A stretch of DNA of 64,000 bases from Bremia lactucae (GCF_004359215.1 NC_090623.1:892627-956626), one strand, 5' to 3'. Counted from the stretch's first letter, positions 45,495 through 56,992 are shown. Numbers and translations are program-made. The notes: generated by a model from the sequence alone, not told the origin.

Positions 45495-47216
45495 ATGGCT
45501 ATGCCGACGTCGGAGTCTTCTGCTGCTGCTGCCCTCGTGCCGCTGTCAACATCCAATGCCTCTGCCGAACCTACTGAAAGTATGGCTTTATTAAACTCTT
45601 TGCTGACCGAGTTACAGCTGGAACAAGTGGTCAAGAACTTGTGGCTCGTCACTTGCTACGAACGCGTTCAATTGCGCCTCTCGCCATCGCACTGCATCGT
45701 TGAAGCCACGAGCACCAAGAAACAAACGCTTTGTCTTTCGTGGACAAACGTTCTGGGCGCGCATGTGCACACTGCAGATTACGATCTCCTTGAGAAGCCA
45801 AGTGACGTAGCAAACGACGGCAAGTTCCTACTTGGCATCTTTGCGTGCATGTGCTCAAGCCACAAGCCCAACGCAATGAAGAAAAGAAGGTTGTATAAAT
45901 TTTTCTTTCGATTTGACGGGAAACAAATGCCTCAGGTGCTCAAGTTGCTAAAGGTTATCAATTATGTGACGGACCCACGACATGGGGAAATCATTTCTAA
46001 AGTTGAAAGCCTTGAGCAGCTCCAAGTCATCGATCGACAGCCACGAAAGTATCTCGTGCTCATCAATCCTGTGAGTGGACCAGGGCGAGCACTTCAGATA
46101 TACAAAGACAAAGTGGCGCCCGTACTTCGCTATGCTAGCATCGAGACGGAGGTGAAGATCATGGACCATGCTAATCATGCAATGGAGATTGTTAGGGACA
46201 TACCATTGGATGTCTATGATTGTGTGGTAGCAGTGGGGGGAGATGGCAGTCTGTATGAAAGTATGTACTTTTTGCCTGATCGGATTTATGATCGTACTTA
46301 ACGCGTTATGTGTATAGTTGTTCAAGGTCTAATGACGCGTTCTGATTGGAACGATGCTATTCGGCAGCCTCTTGGGATCGTTCCAGGTGGCTCGGGGAAT
46401 GGATTAGCCCACTCGATTGCACATCATAGCGAGGAAAAGAGCAAACCCGTGAATGCAGCATTTATTCTTGCGAAAGGTACGCCTCAGAACTTGGACATTG
46501 CGTCTGTACGGAATGGGAAAGACACGACGTACTCGTTCTTGTCGCTGGAATGGGCTTCGATTGCCGATGTCGACATTGGGTCGGAAAAACTACGCATGCT
46601 GGGAGGCATGCGCTTCACGGTTGCATTTATTAATCAACTGGTGTTCCAAAGACCAGAGTATCCGGGAAAGATTTGGTACCTGGACGAAGGCAAGACTAAC
46701 AGTCCGACACATTACTTTACCGCACACGATTCCAATTCAACGGACCGTCCACGAATGGATTTGTTTGATGGCGAAGGCCAAGGACCTCCAAACGAGACGT
46801 CATTAGAAAGTATGCCAGGTGGAGAAAGCCAGGCCGAATCGGCAATACCGGAAGCTCGAGAAGGCTCGTGGAAGGAGCTTAGCGGTCACTTTCGCATAGT
46901 GTGGGTCATGAATGTCTCGCACGCGGCGTCGGATGCATTGGTTGCCCCGAAAGCAAAATTGGACGATGGCTACTTTTACATTACGTACATGGATGGCAAC
47001 CACTCGCGCAAGGATTTGTTGGCGATGATGTTGGCGATTGAGACGGGGAGTCATATGGATAAGAAGGGCGTGCAGCAGGTGCGCACACGGGCTTTTAAAC
47101 TTTTTCCTGAGCGGCCCACGGATCTCATGTGCGTGGACGGCGAAGTCGTTGAAGGCCCCTACCTCGAGGCACAAGTGCACCGAGGTATGGCCCGTATTAT
47201 TACTCTTTCTGCCTAA
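45495..47216 (+). CDS. Sphingosine kinase-like lipid kinase, one intron
   Basis: Two exons (45495-46260 and 46318-47216) around a 57-nt intron (GTATGT..TATAG) give 554 residues. Splicing restores GGDGSLYEIVQGLMTRSDW across the junction, which is the nucleotide-binding motif of the diacylglycerol/sphingosine kinase fold. Other family blocks are YLVLINPVSGPGRA (about residue 188), PLGIVPGGSGNGLAHS (about 274-289), FLSLEWASIADVDIGSEKLR (about 328) and the C-terminal CVDGEVVEGPYLEAQVHRG (about 526). The enzyme would phosphorylate sphingoid bases with ATP (EC 2.7.1.91 type), probably at membranes. The N-terminal 180 residues look like a lipid-binding (PH-like) part. A ceramide or diacylglycerol kinase is less likely. 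The gene looks intact. Confidence 0.9.
46261..46317 (+). other. 57-nt spliceosomal intron in the sphingosine kinase gene
   Basis: Donor GTATGT at 46261, acceptor TATAG at 46313-46317. Removing it joins GAA-A with TT-GTT and continues the conserved GSLYE.VQGLM motif; without removal the frame ends at 46301. The intron is short, as expected in oomycetes. Confidence 0.88.
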
Positions 47217-47906
47217 GAGTGTCGTACAATTAGTTTGCGAAGTTACCTTGCAAATCTGATGGCTTCCAATGGCTACTTGACATATGCATAATCCCGTCCT
47301 TTAATTTTTTTGAGCTTTTCTTAGAGACATATATCGTTTTTAGTAAGAAATTCACTTCATATTGTTACTAAATAAATAATTCTATTTTTTAATCAAATAT
47401 CAAGTTTTATTTAGTTTTAACAAATCATCTCCATATTTTGCCACATATGAGAGTTCGATCGCAGGGAGCAAAGCTTTGAAATACTGTTTCAATGTAAACT
47501 TCAATGCATGACATGAGATTTTCTTTTTACGTTTGTCTATAAAAGATTGTTGTGCTCAAAAAGGAAGTGCGTTTGCAGATAATTATTGCTTTAGCTGAGG
47601 TTTCGCTCCTGCTCAACACATGCTTTCTCAAGCAGTAGACAGACACACCTGTCGAGACCTATATCTATCGCTTCAAGACAACATGAGCACCTGCAACATG
47701 GTAAATAGGTTCGACTAGTTTCTTTGTGCTAATTTTTGTAAAGGTTGTTTGGGGTGGCACCCATTGTGTTTTTACTTAATATATTCAATTTTAATGCTTC
47801 TTATACAATCAAAGTATACACACGTCAAATGATGCAGACGCGTAATAAGCGGAAGCTGTTCGACAGCACACAAAGCAATCCTACACGTTCATTCAACGTC
47901 CCAGTC
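47217..47906. other. Intergenic between convergent genes
   Basis: AT-rich sequence separating the 3' ends of the kinase (plus) and the coiled-coil gene (minus). It holds A/T-rich stretches near 47300-47410 that could serve 3'-end formation. No gene is seen. Confidence 0.5.
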
Positions 47907-49394
47907 TTAAACCGGCGCGTTTCTTGCTTCCAGTTCACGAACTTTTTCACGCAAGAGGCTGCATTTTTCTTCTGCGACCGAATAATACCGAAGGAGGAAC
48001 ATCTGAAGGGCTTCTTTCTCCGCCACTTGTTTTACTAACACTCGATCCCTTCCGAAAGGAGAGTAATCATTTTCATTCGATGGCTCGCCAACACTTTGGT
48101 GCGGACGCTGTGCGTGCTCCTTTTCCAACGTTTCATTTCGTATCTTAAGGTTCGCCACTTCAGTCTCGAATTTGCTCGCGACTTCATTTTGATGCAAAAG
48201 CTGCGCTTGCACCTCTTCATACTGCCTTTTCAAACTCGTGAGCTCCTCACACATCTGCTTCTGTTCACCGAGCTGACGATTCGTCATCTCTTGAAGCTCA
48301 ACAACCTGCATCTCAAGCTTCTTCTTGTCTGTTTCAACCCGACGTGAGCTTTCGAGCGCATGTTGAAGCTCCTCTTCGAGCTCCTCAAGTCGCATCGTCT
48401 TCTCGGACACGGAATCCATTGCCAAACTAAACTTGGTATACAAAATCTTGAGTTCGTCTTTCTGATGCTTGTACTTCTCCCGTTCTTGATTGAAAGTCTT
48501 TACTACGACAGTCAGATTTGCATTCGTCGCCTCCGCCTTTTGGATTTGTTCGTACAAATCTTTTCTCTCCGCTTCGAACTCCATGCTTTGCTGTCGTCTC
48601 TGTCGTTCACTTGTCTCGAGCTTGTCACAAAGTTGTCGAGTCTCCAGCCTCCATTCTTCATTGCACTGTATTGATGCTGCATTCTCTTCTCTTTTACTGT
48701 CGTGAGCCAAGCTTGTGACATCGAGAGTATCCCGTGCCTCTTGGAATGCTATTGGGCCCTCCACGTACGTCTCTCCCTTTCCAGTCGACATTGACTGCAC
48801 CATCTCCTCTTGGTTAGCTCGTGACGAAATTGAAATCGATTCTTTTTTTCCCTCAAGCGCTTGTGGGTGTGCCAATTGGGTCTCGAGCTCTACAATTCGA
48901 TCGTATAGTAATTGCTTCTCCACGGCTTCAAAGTCCTCGAGACTCTGTCGTTGAGTCGAATACTCTTTAATGCACAAGGCGGCATTGTGATGCATCCACG
49001 TGACCCACTGCAATTGCTCTTGCGTCTCCTTTAATTCGTACTGAAGCGACTCTGTCTCCACACTTTTCACAATGTCTCGAAGAGAGACGTCCACCTGATT
49101 AAACTCCACTTTCTCGACCTTTTCTTCCAACTTGTTTTGAAGTGCAATCAAACGCTTTTGCCATAGCTCACAGCTCTGCTGAAACCGGTCGATTTCTACC
49201 ATTGTCTGCTGGGAGACCGCTACCGGACGATCCGGCACGAGCTGATGGCTCTTTTTGGACAACGTCTTTGCCGTCATATGCAGCACGTTACCGCGAGCAG
49301 TGGTAGTGCATGATGAAGAGGACTGCCACTTTGTTTTCTGAGAGCCTGAGTGGATGTGTTGCGAACTGCGTGAGCGCTTCGGAGGCGGCTCCAT
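47907..49394 (-). CDS. Long coiled-coil protein, function unknown
   Basis: A single open frame of 495 residues from ATG at 49394. Residues 1-60 are Ser/Thr/Lys-rich and include a possible nuclear signal (PPPKRSRSS). From about residue 65 almost the whole chain is heptad-like coiled coil (for example LEELEEELQHALESSRRVE, ELQEMTNRQLGEQKQMCEEL). A gap of lower helix propensity near 165-225 may be a hinge. The C-terminal 45 residues (LVKQVAEKEALQMFLLRYYS, ending REKVRELEARNAPV) look like a conserved end. I do not recognise a family. A cytoskeletal, centrosomal or checkpoint scaffold is possible but unproven. Codon use and length indicate a genuine, intact gene. Confidence 0.8.
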   Translation of the reverse strand: MEPPPKRSRSSQHIHSGSQKTKWQSSSSCTTTARGNVLHMTAKTLSKKSHQLVPDRPVAVSQQTMVEIDRFQQSCELWQKRLIALQNKLEEKVEKVEFNQVDVSLRDIVKSVETESLQYELKETQEQLQWVTWMHHNAALCIKEYSTQRQSLEDFEAVEKQLLYDRIVELETQLAHPQALEGKKESISISSRANQEEMVQSMSTGKGETYVEGPIAFQEARDTLDVTSLAHDSKREENAASIQCNEEWRLETRQLCDKLETSERQRRQQSMEFEAERKDLYEQIQKAEATNANLTVVVKTFNQEREKYKHQKDELKILYTKFSLAMDSVSEKTMRLEELEEELQHALESSRRVETDKKKLEMQVVELQEMTNRQLGEQKQMCEELTSLKRQYEEVQAQLLHQNEVASKFETEVANLKIRNETLEKEHAQRPHQSVGEPSNENDYSPFGRDRVLVKQVAEKEALQMFLLRYYSVAEEKCSLLREKVRELEARNAPV

Positions 49395-49947
49395 GTGAAT
49401 TAGTTAAGTACAAAAGAGTCCTTTTATCTGACTTTTTTCGAATATTTGAATTAATTTACGACGTTTAGGCTACATTTGATGTTTAAAACATTACCTTTTC
49501 CATAAGAGGTACACCTATTGCAGGAGCAATTTGCACAAATTTTATGCGAAAGGAGGTATTGTGACCGGCGTTTTGTGCTTAGTACACTATGAGACAGATG
49601 TTAAAGATTGATAGTGAATCCTAATGCTTTTAATAATGAATTGGTTTATCTACGCCGGACTCTTCTTTATGCTCTAAGAGAGCACGATACTTAGTCTCGA
49701 AAGCAAGATCATTGTTCGATACAAAAACTTTTTAAGCAAAATTTAGCTAGCAGCTTCGGTCGCAGTCAGCTTTTCTACAACTACTAAAGATAAAAAATAC
49801 ACCACCTACATTTAGCTTACTGGCGCAACTTCTTGTCTGCATCCTTATCTTCACCATCTTCCTCTCATTCCTTCTTCTTTGCATCTTTTTCCTTGTCTAA
49901 GGGGTCAGCTTTTATCACCTCTGTCCCGATCCTTTTCTCCCAAACCA
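49395..49947 (-). other. Intergenic, with remnant charged tail of the monooxygenase gene
   Basis: Between 49810 and 49945 the minus strand, out of frame with the upstream gene, reads KADPLDKEKDAKKKE, stop, EEDGEDKDADKKLRQ, stop. This Lys/Asp/Glu-rich stretch looks like a low-complexity C-terminal tail lost from the monooxygenase by frameshift. The rest (49395-49800) is AT-rich with no gene. Confidence 0.5.
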
Positions 49948-50562
49948 TCACCTTTGTCCAGTTCCATCGCCAGCACCACAAATTTCATCCTTTGGGTCCC
50001 TCTTGAGAGGAACGCAAATCTTGTACACCTGCCAGGAGACGATGTTTTTTAACGTGCGGATGCCCAGCCAGTACCAGCGCAGCATACACGTGCCCTTGCA
50101 AGAAGAGTAGTCGACTTGAATTTCCTTCCCGGGAATATCGGTGTGACAATTAGCTTTTTCGTAGATCTTGACGTCATCAAGGTACAGTGCGCACGGACCA
50201 TCGTGCGTGTATCCGCTGCTCCGGACGGAACAACTCTTCGGAATGGGCTCCGGCGGGGCGTCGGATTTCGTAAACCCGCAACTAAAGTCTGCCCCTTTGG
50301 CCGGGGTGTACTTGGCATTGTCCATAAAATCACGAAGTGAAGAGTATTTGTTTTTCTTCATGTAATCTTGAAAGTCCAGTTGAGTCGAAAAGTTTTGGTT
50401 TTCAAGAAAAGCGACCGGGTTGTGGCGAGTCTCTTTGTCGTCTGATACGTATGCGGGCTTTGGAACCATCATAGTCTGGTGAGCTCCAACATTCGAGGCA
50501 AGAAGCGATAGAATTGACAAGGCCAAAGCAACCGCAAGCGGTGATACTTGGGACAACATCAT
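49948..50562 (-). CDS. Secreted copper monooxygenase (LPMO), AA17 type
   Basis: 204 residues starting with a signal peptide (SPLAVALALSILSLLASNVGA). Cleavage before His28 would expose an N-terminal His (HQTMMVPKPAY), the key ligand of the copper histidine brace. A second candidate His is His120 (SGYTHDGPC) and the axial Tyr may be Tyr180 (WQVYKICVPL). Eight Cys (for example 95, 111, 124, 139, 155, 159, 183, 195) could form four disulfides. Blocks such as VDYSSCKGTCMLRWYWLG are typical of the oomycete AA17 family, which oxidises pectin (homogalacturonan) in plant cell walls during infection. It ends at GAGDGTGQR. Family members often have a further tail, and an out-of-frame one is visible downstream. 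Family assignment is from memory of motifs. Confidence 0.82.
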   Translation of the reverse strand: MMLSQVSPLAVALALSILSLLASNVGAHQTMMVPKPAYVSDDKETRHNPVAFLENQNFSTQLDFQDYMKKNKYSSLRDFMDNAKYTPAKGADFSCGFTKSDAPPEPIPKSCSVRSSGYTHDGPCALYLDDVKIYEKANCHTDIPGKEIQVDYSSCKGTCMLRWYWLGIRTLKNIVSWQVYKICVPLKRDPKDEICGAGDGTGQR

Positions 50563-50602
50563 CAGGAACTACGCGGGAGTTGTCTTTGCGGCGTTGGCGG
50601 CA

Positions 50603-50615
50603 CAATTGAAAATGC
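50603..50615 (-). promoter_or_regulatory. Initiator-like GCATTTTCAATTG
   Basis: About 41-53 bases upstream of the monooxygenase ATG, the minus strand reads GCATTTTCAATTG. This is close to the oomycete core promoter of CATTYY followed by CAWTT. Position and sequence fit a transcription start region. Confidence 0.5.
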
Positions 50616-51897
50616 CACGATGCAAAGCAGCAGATTGTAAGTTAATCACTCGTCTGTACGTCTCTGTAGCGGAATTTGTGTGTTTTATGTTTCCACGACT
50701 GAAGTCCGTACATCCTTCGGCGGAGGCGTCCATTGCGTAAAGCTGGGGCTGCTTCCTAAGTCTCGTCCAATCCATACGCCACAAACAACGACGACCGCTC
50801 ATAGTTTCACAAGTCAATGTCGCCGAGCAAGAGCTTACCAGCAGGAATCATACAGAGCACTGCGAAGTCATCATAATTACTGCAAATTAGACAGCGTGGC
50901 ATTAAAAAACCTCATGGAAATATATTGCCTCCAGCAACTAAAAAATAGACCATTCTTTTCCTACATGCTAAACAATTTTGTCTATCTTTTACATTCGCCG
51001 GAACATTTCGATATTGGGAAAGTTCAAGATAAACAGATGTATTATTAGCTAACGCTCTTTATGTCAATTTGTTACGTCTGTCAAACACACAATGTAAAAA
51101 CGCAGGAAACCATTTTTCACGTCTGTTGTCACGATGGACAGTCTCTACGAACCTGGTTGCACACAAGCGGAAAATTGTCGTGCGTTTGTCGAATATTGGT
51201 CCAAGCGTTGTGGCTGTATTATTCAATCAAACAACACCTACGGAAGATTACATACTGGATAAGTGTTACACACTCGTGATGTAAGCGCTGGATTGAGGTG
51301 TTGATGTTCGAATGAACATTGCTGGACAATGGCACAATGCAGAAATTTTGATCGCTAGAGGAGCAATGATAATAGTTTGACTTGATCGATCAATTTGAGC
51401 TGTAGCTGTACGGTTACAAAGAGCGCCTCGCAAAAAGCTGGACGGAACAAGGCTACAAACAGACTGCGTTTCTATATTATTGCAATTTAAGTGTACTCTC
51501 CATCGTATTGAAAGCGAGGAGAAGTCATCTGCTTCTGCTAGCATTCAATTTATGTAGGGTTAGGCTAGATGACTTGCAGATTAACGTCACTATATTTGAG
51601 GCGGGTTAGGTTCGTCTGAATGTACAGTAAAATGCTAGAGAATGCGAACAACTTGCGATATATCAACAAAGACAAGCTCCATATCGCCTTTAGAAGGGTG
51701 TATTAAGGATTCCACTAAGCTTTATAGGTAGGAATTATGCCTGTGCACAATAATTTTGGCATTGATGGCGCAAAATGCGCTTGCCACATTGGCCTTCTTG
51801 ACGACCACTCTGGTATACTTGATTAGTAAACTTTCAGCTTGAAAAAGTCTTTAAGTGGCATCTTGTTTTAATAAACTTTTGTTGCTTTTGGCATTGG
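50616..51897. other. Intergenic, no gene recognised
   Basis: Frames of 60-120 residues occur on both strands (for example 50680-51048 plus and 51266-51544 minus), but none has a signal peptide, a domain motif or a neighbouring copy. I see no element ends in this stretch. Confidence 0.45.
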
Positions 51898-52001
51898 TGC
51901 AACGGGGTGTATCGTTACATTAAATTAACACATTAAAGGTTGTCAATTGTATATTATTAAAAAATTAGATAATATTTAGGAGATATTACTTTACATAGTA
52001 C
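51898..52001 (+). repeat. Family 2 LTR fragment interrupted by a DNA transposon
   Basis: It begins TGCAACGGGGTGTATCG (an LTR start with one change) and follows the family 2 LTR to TTTACATAGTA at 52001, where the next element starts. The uninterrupted LTR of H continues TAGTAATATTCGG at that point. Confidence 0.85.
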
Positions 52002-52612
52002 AGGTGTCCCTCGGATAACTTATAGCCACTGTGGAGGGTGAAAGCATAAGTAATCTAAGGTTATAAGTTACGTGAGGAAAAAATAAACTTACTGAACCTC
52101 ACTTTACTGACTGTCCTATACGGTTTTACCCCTCCTGCTTCCACATACGCGCCTCACCAATGCGCAAAGACTTCAAGTCTGCAGTCACAAATCACAGTGC
52201 CCACAAATGAGCCAGAGTGCCTTAGCATCTTGGGCTACAGCCCAATTCAGTAAGACCTTTACGTAGGCTGGTATCAGTGGCATCTTAAAGAAGCGCAAGG
52301 AGCTGGAAGTCATGACACAGACTGACCACGCTGCAAGCGCCCACGTGTCGCACACCATCCTCAACTCGTAGAAGCCCTGGCAACTTGGGTGCTTTAGTTA
52401 GGCGAAAAACGTTATCTTCACGGGGGAGATTATCAAGGTTAACGCTTAGTGCTTCGCTGACCGCCTAGGGTTGGCTAAGGATGCTGATAAGTTTTCCAAT
52501 GGATGGCTTTAGAGATTCCAGCAGTGAAACGAACTTCATTGCATCCGAATTTATGGTGAAAGTTGCTCCACAGATCAGGAAGCCATGGAAGCTGCATTGC
52601 CTGAACTCAAGC
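52002..52612 (+). mobile_element. pogo/Tigger-like DNA transposon remnant (CENP-B type)
   Basis: It begins CAGGTGTCCCTCGGATAAC directly after a TA, as expected of pogo/Tigger elements, which insert at TA and have CAG..CCTCG-like termini. An inner inverted repeat TAACTTATA..TATAAGTTA follows (52015-52070). Further on the plus strand, LGLAKDADKFSNGWL and RFQQ (with stops) match the CENP-B-type helix-turn-helix of their transposases (FxASxGWLxRF). The catalytic DDE part and right end are missing; the sequence jumps to gypsy gag at about 52612. Confidence 0.65.
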
Positions 52613-55279
52613 CTTCCCTACATGGGTGATCTTTAAGATAAAGATTCGCGCCATGTACCAGCCGCCGAACAACGAAGTGTTGCTTCAAGCGTGCTTCTTT
52701 GGAGCGTGACAGGCGAAGCGATCTCTGCACGATTATGTGCAAGAGAGGGGCTCGCTGTTGGCGTCCATTACCATAGGTCCGATTAAGGGGCACATTAAGG
52801 TACCCTCGTTTACAAACGGACTACGGTATGGCCCATCGCGACAGGCCCTTTTTTGAAAGGTGCCGTCTACGATGGAAGGCAAATTAAATTGCCTTGGTTG
52901 AAAAGCAATTCCACAACAGTGCCTCGGCGACAGCTTGGTATAAGCCGTCGGCCGAGAGGTCAGATGCCACTCCCATGGAGTAGGGCAATGCAGGCGTCGT
53001 CTGTTTTAAATGCGGCAAGCGCGGCCATATGATGGCTCGCTGCTATGCTAGGGTCCCTGCTGGGGCGAAGACGCGCAGCAAGAGGACTCCTTACCCAAAG
53101 GGGCGATGGCAAGAACCATCGTGGGAGACGGATGAGTTCTGCATGGACCACTGAGGGGTCGGGAGGTGCAGAAGCGCAGTAGAAGCGGGATGCCCTACCG
53201 ACGCGGACTCTGAAGCTACCCCTAAGTTCAGAGCTGTAGAAAAAATGGGTAGCATAGTCCCTGAGGTCTCGAAATTTTAGACCTTATCCCTGCTGGTCGA
53301 TAGCGCTCATGCAAGAGGCTATGACCAGGTGATGACCCTCCTAGTGGATTCGGGTGCATTACAAAAAAAAATGAAACTCGCGGCTCTAAGAAAGAGACCT
53401 GCGATGATTGAGTCGCTTTGCCAGGATGGCAAGCGAGAAGAGGCGACCGTTCGTTTAGCGAACGGCGCGCTCGTTAAGTTTGAGGAAGTTCAGGTAGAAC
53501 TCGCCTTCAGTTTTAGTGACTTCTCTTTTAAAAGAATTTTACAGTGCTAGGTATGGAGAGTCCGTATGACCTCATCCTAGGCATGCCATGGTTGGCAAAG
53601 TACCAACCATAGATAGACTGGCGTACACGCACAGTTGCGAACTCTTTGCAGGACTTCGGACAGGATGTGCTCCTGCGAGAAGCGTATGCAACTGATGTCG
53701 TGTCGAACAGTCGAGGGTGCGTTGACGGGATGTCAAACGTCACCAATTCCTACCCAGCTCGTAGAGACTAGGGTAGTAAAAAGGGTGATGACAAGTAGTC
53801 ATGCGTCCAAATATCCTCCTACACAGAGCCAAAACTATGTTGCAGTATACGGCGAGCTGACAGGAAGTCATGCGTCGCATGAACTGGCACAGTTTTTGGA
53901 GTCTGGTGCGGTTGGAAGGGGTGCGTTAGCCAGGAGAGCAACGGCACCCGCTTCCCAGTCAAATATCGTGGTGACTCGAAGAACGAGCACCCGGCAGATT
54001 AGGACGATCAAAGGCACGTCTAAACGAGTGACCTTTGGATTATTTCCAATTAAAGAGGATGATCCTTCCAATGAGGTGTTCGAGGCCGTCAAATACATAA
54101 TTGCGGAGGCATTCCCAATTAAGGTGCTCCGGCAAGTCTTAGAATCTATCGAGGAGATAGTAAATTTACAGTAGATGTCGTTGGGTCTGTTCCGTGCCGA
54201 ATTAAAGGAAAGATCCACGAAATAGTCACACCATTTCCACGAAGAACTTGGTGGACTGTTGCTCATCGTCCACAATGGACGAGCGCGTCCTAAAAACGGG
54301 CAAAAAGAAACGATTAACTGCTCAAGGTTGGATGCCTTGAGAGACAGTCCGATCTTTGAGGTTCTGTGAAAGCATCGCGATGTGTTTTCAGAAGAAGTGC
54401 CGAACCGCCTTCCAGCAGATAGGAGCATCGGGCACGAAATAGACCTCGAACCTGGCACCAAGTATTGTGTGACCAGCAATGGCCGTCAAGCGAGCCAAGG
54501 CGGGACATGTGCGTGAGAGCAAATCACCTCACTGCAGCCCGACCTTTTGTGTGCGTAAAGCCACAGATGGATGGCGCGTGGTTTTATTGTTATAATAACC
54601 TGAACACGGCGACCATACCGGCTCAAACGCCAATTCCGCGGAAAGATATCCTTTTTAATTCCATGGGAAAGTCAACTATCTTTTCCGCGTAATTTTAAGA
54701 GATTGCTACTTTCAGGTACTCATGAGCGAGTACGATGTAGCCGAAACAGCTGTAAGCCCCCCAAGCGGTATGCTTCGGGAATGGCTTGTGATGCCCCAAG
54801 GTTTAAAAAGCACCAGCGACATTCAACCGAGTGGTGGCTCACGTATTGCGCCAGCACCGTGTCCACGCGCCCCATTACCTTGACGATGTATTTGTGCATA
54901 GAAGGGTTAAGGACGGGCTGAGCACAATAGAGTCGCACAAGCCTTATTAAGACGCTGTATTGCAGTCTTTAAAGGACGCCCAATTGTACATCAACTCGCA
55001 AAAAAGCGTCATAGGGGTCCCCGAAATACCTGTGCTGGGCTGCATCGTAGGTACATATGGTGTACGCGCAAACCCAGACAAGGTAAAATCAGTAAAGGAA
55101 TGACCATTCTCACGGCATGTGAAGGATTCGCGCCAATTACTAGGGCTCGCAAATTACTTGCATAAATATAGCAAGAACTATGCTGAGGAAACTAAACCAT
55201 TATCTGACCTCCTTAAAAGAACGCTGAATGGGTTTGATTAAAAGATTAAGATGATGCGTTCACATCAGTGAAGCAAGCT
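52613..55279 (+). pseudogene. Gypsy gag-pol fragment D (family 1)
   Basis: It begins in mid-gag (FPTWVIFKIKIRAMYQPPNN) and holds the CCHC knuckle (CFKCGKRGHMMARC near 53010). The protease active site is altered (TLLVDSGALQ near 53330, next to a run of A in place of the NFV codons). The linker follows, then reverse transcriptase to about 55275 (KDILFNSMGKSTIFSA, PHYLDDVFVH near 54880). YFDD has become YLDD and several frameshifts are present. It stops abruptly and is followed by an LTR fragment. Confidence 0.88.
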
Positions 55280-55532
55280 TAGTTATATTTAATACGATTA
55301 AATATAAATCAGTCTGGAAATACTACCTACTTGGTAAGTGCGCACGAGGAGCTTGATTACCGCTCCCATAACGACGCTATACTTGAGTACTTGGTGCGTT
55401 GGGTGAGGTCGCTAAAGGCGTTCACCACGACTACCTCACTGCACGCAAGAGAAGACGGTCTAACCGCTTCCACCCTGTGCTACGATGCCTGTTTAAGTAA
55501 AGCGTGGCCGCATTAAGACGTGCCCGCGTACA
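55280..55532 (+). repeat. Truncated 5' LTR of gypsy fragment E (family 1)
   Basis: It starts inside the LTR at TATATTTAATACGATT and ends GTGCCCGCGTACA at 55532. The first half of the LTR is absent. A primer-binding site TGGTAGCA follows at 55535. Confidence 0.87.
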
Positions 55533-56245
55533 CTTGGTAGCATCTCTGCGTGTGTACGTGAGGATGAGCCTCAATATTGATTGGGCTCATTTTCCCCACC
55601 TCTCCGAACATCATCGGGAGGTGGCAGGGCTTATGGCGCAGGGACTTGGTGAACAAGCCCTGGTCAGGCTCCTGGGTAGTCCTCCTGAGCAACATGTTGC
55701 TCAGTTGGAGCAGTTTAAGGCATTCGTGCTAAGACAGCGGAGAGCCGCGTCCGAGGCACAGAGCCATGCTGCGGCGGAGTCCGTCACTCAGACTCAGAAT
55801 GAGTTGAGGCGTGAGCAGGCTCGGAGCGAGGCTCTCAACAGGACTGTTGAGATCCTCTCTGCCCGGCCGCTTCAGCCGAGATCCATTCGGATGGACCCGC
55901 CCAAGTTCGATGGAACTGCAGCGCACACGATTGTCCACTAGCTATCAGCCGTGGAGCAATGCGGTGTCGCGCAGCTCATCGAGGACGAAAGCCGGATGGT
56001 GTCGTACGCCATGTCGCACTTGCGCGGTAAGGCCTCAGAGTGGGCTTACTCGGCGCTTATGGCGGACGTTAAAGCGTTCCATTCATAAGTGGTATTTAAG
56101 ACAAAAATTTATGCCATGTACCAGCCGCAGAACAACGAAGTGTGGCTTCGGGTGCGCTGCTTTGGAGCGCGGCAGGTGAAGCGATCTCTGCAAGATTATG
56201 TGCAAAAGATGCGCTCGCTGTTGGCGTCCATTACCGTAGTGTACT
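55533..56245 (+). pseudogene. Gag fragment E (family 1), with intact gag start
   Basis: After the primer-binding site, ATG at 55564 opens MSLNIDWAHFPHLSEHHREV and stays open to 55941 (FDGTAAHTIVH, stop). This is the best view of the family 1 gag N-terminus. Further gag follows in shifted frames (MSHLRGKASEWAYSALMAD, QVKRSLQDYVQKMRSLLASI) to about 56240, where similarity ends at TTACCGTAG. Confidence 0.88.
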
Positions 56246-56535
56246 TTCAGTGTTTCCAATCCAATCTCAACACTTTTCCGGCTTGAAATTAAACAGAAGC
56301 CGCGCATCCGATATATGCGTGTCATTGACTTCAAATGCGATGCGCATGTAGCCTAGGCAACACGAAGAAGGCTGAACGAATGGACTGTGGTGTGTATCCT
56401 TCGGCTACTCGAAAAGCACAAGGCATATCGATTAATGAGCCACAGGGTGAATCTAAAGTTTCGCAGCGTGACATTTTGAAAAAAAGCGCTAGAGAAGCAG
56501 AAAGACGAGAGTGCAACCGACACTTCGACACTGAG
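56246..56535. other. Unassigned spacer between E and F
   Basis: A 72-residue frame (56335-56553, plus) with a charged helical part (DILKKSAREAERRECNRH) runs into the LTR of F. I cannot relate it to anything else in the window. Confidence 0.4.
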
Positions 56536-56992
56536 TGTAACGGGGCATTCTGACTTGTACTGTTTCAGGACAAGTCTACTTCGCACTGCTTCAGTTGCGA
56601 GTGGTGCCCTACGTTAATTGACGTACACTGTACGTGCAGAGGAAGACTTCTCTTAAAGTAATTAGCTTGAGAGGGTAACATGACAACTGTATTAAAAATA
56701 TAATTAAGTGTCTCTTGTTCTATCTTTGTAAATGCTAACTTAATTATAATTTAATATTAAACATGTAAATGAATACTTATTTCTATCTTATCGGTAACTC
56801 TCCCTTTGATTACTCCTAGAGCTGATTAGTCTGCGGAATAAATAGGTAAAAGTGGTCTGTACCTATTTATGGATAAGAATTCTAAATATTACTATATAAA
56901 GTAATATCCTCCAAATATTATCTACCTTTTAGATAATATATTAATTAACAACCTTTACGTGTTAATTTTATTCAACGATACACCCCGTAACA
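56536..56992 (-). repeat. 3' LTR of element F
   Basis: TGTAACGGGGCATTC..CACCCCGTAACA on the plus strand, the reverse of a family 2 LTR. The reverse complement begins TGTTACGGGGTGTATCG and matches the ends of H and the 51898 fragment. The left flank is CTGAG, with no match on the far side. Confidence 0.92.

Noticed and set aside
50680..51048. 122-codon frame upstream of the monooxygenase
   Set aside because: No signal peptide, motif or homolog in the window; it overlaps the likely promoter region of the monooxygenase.
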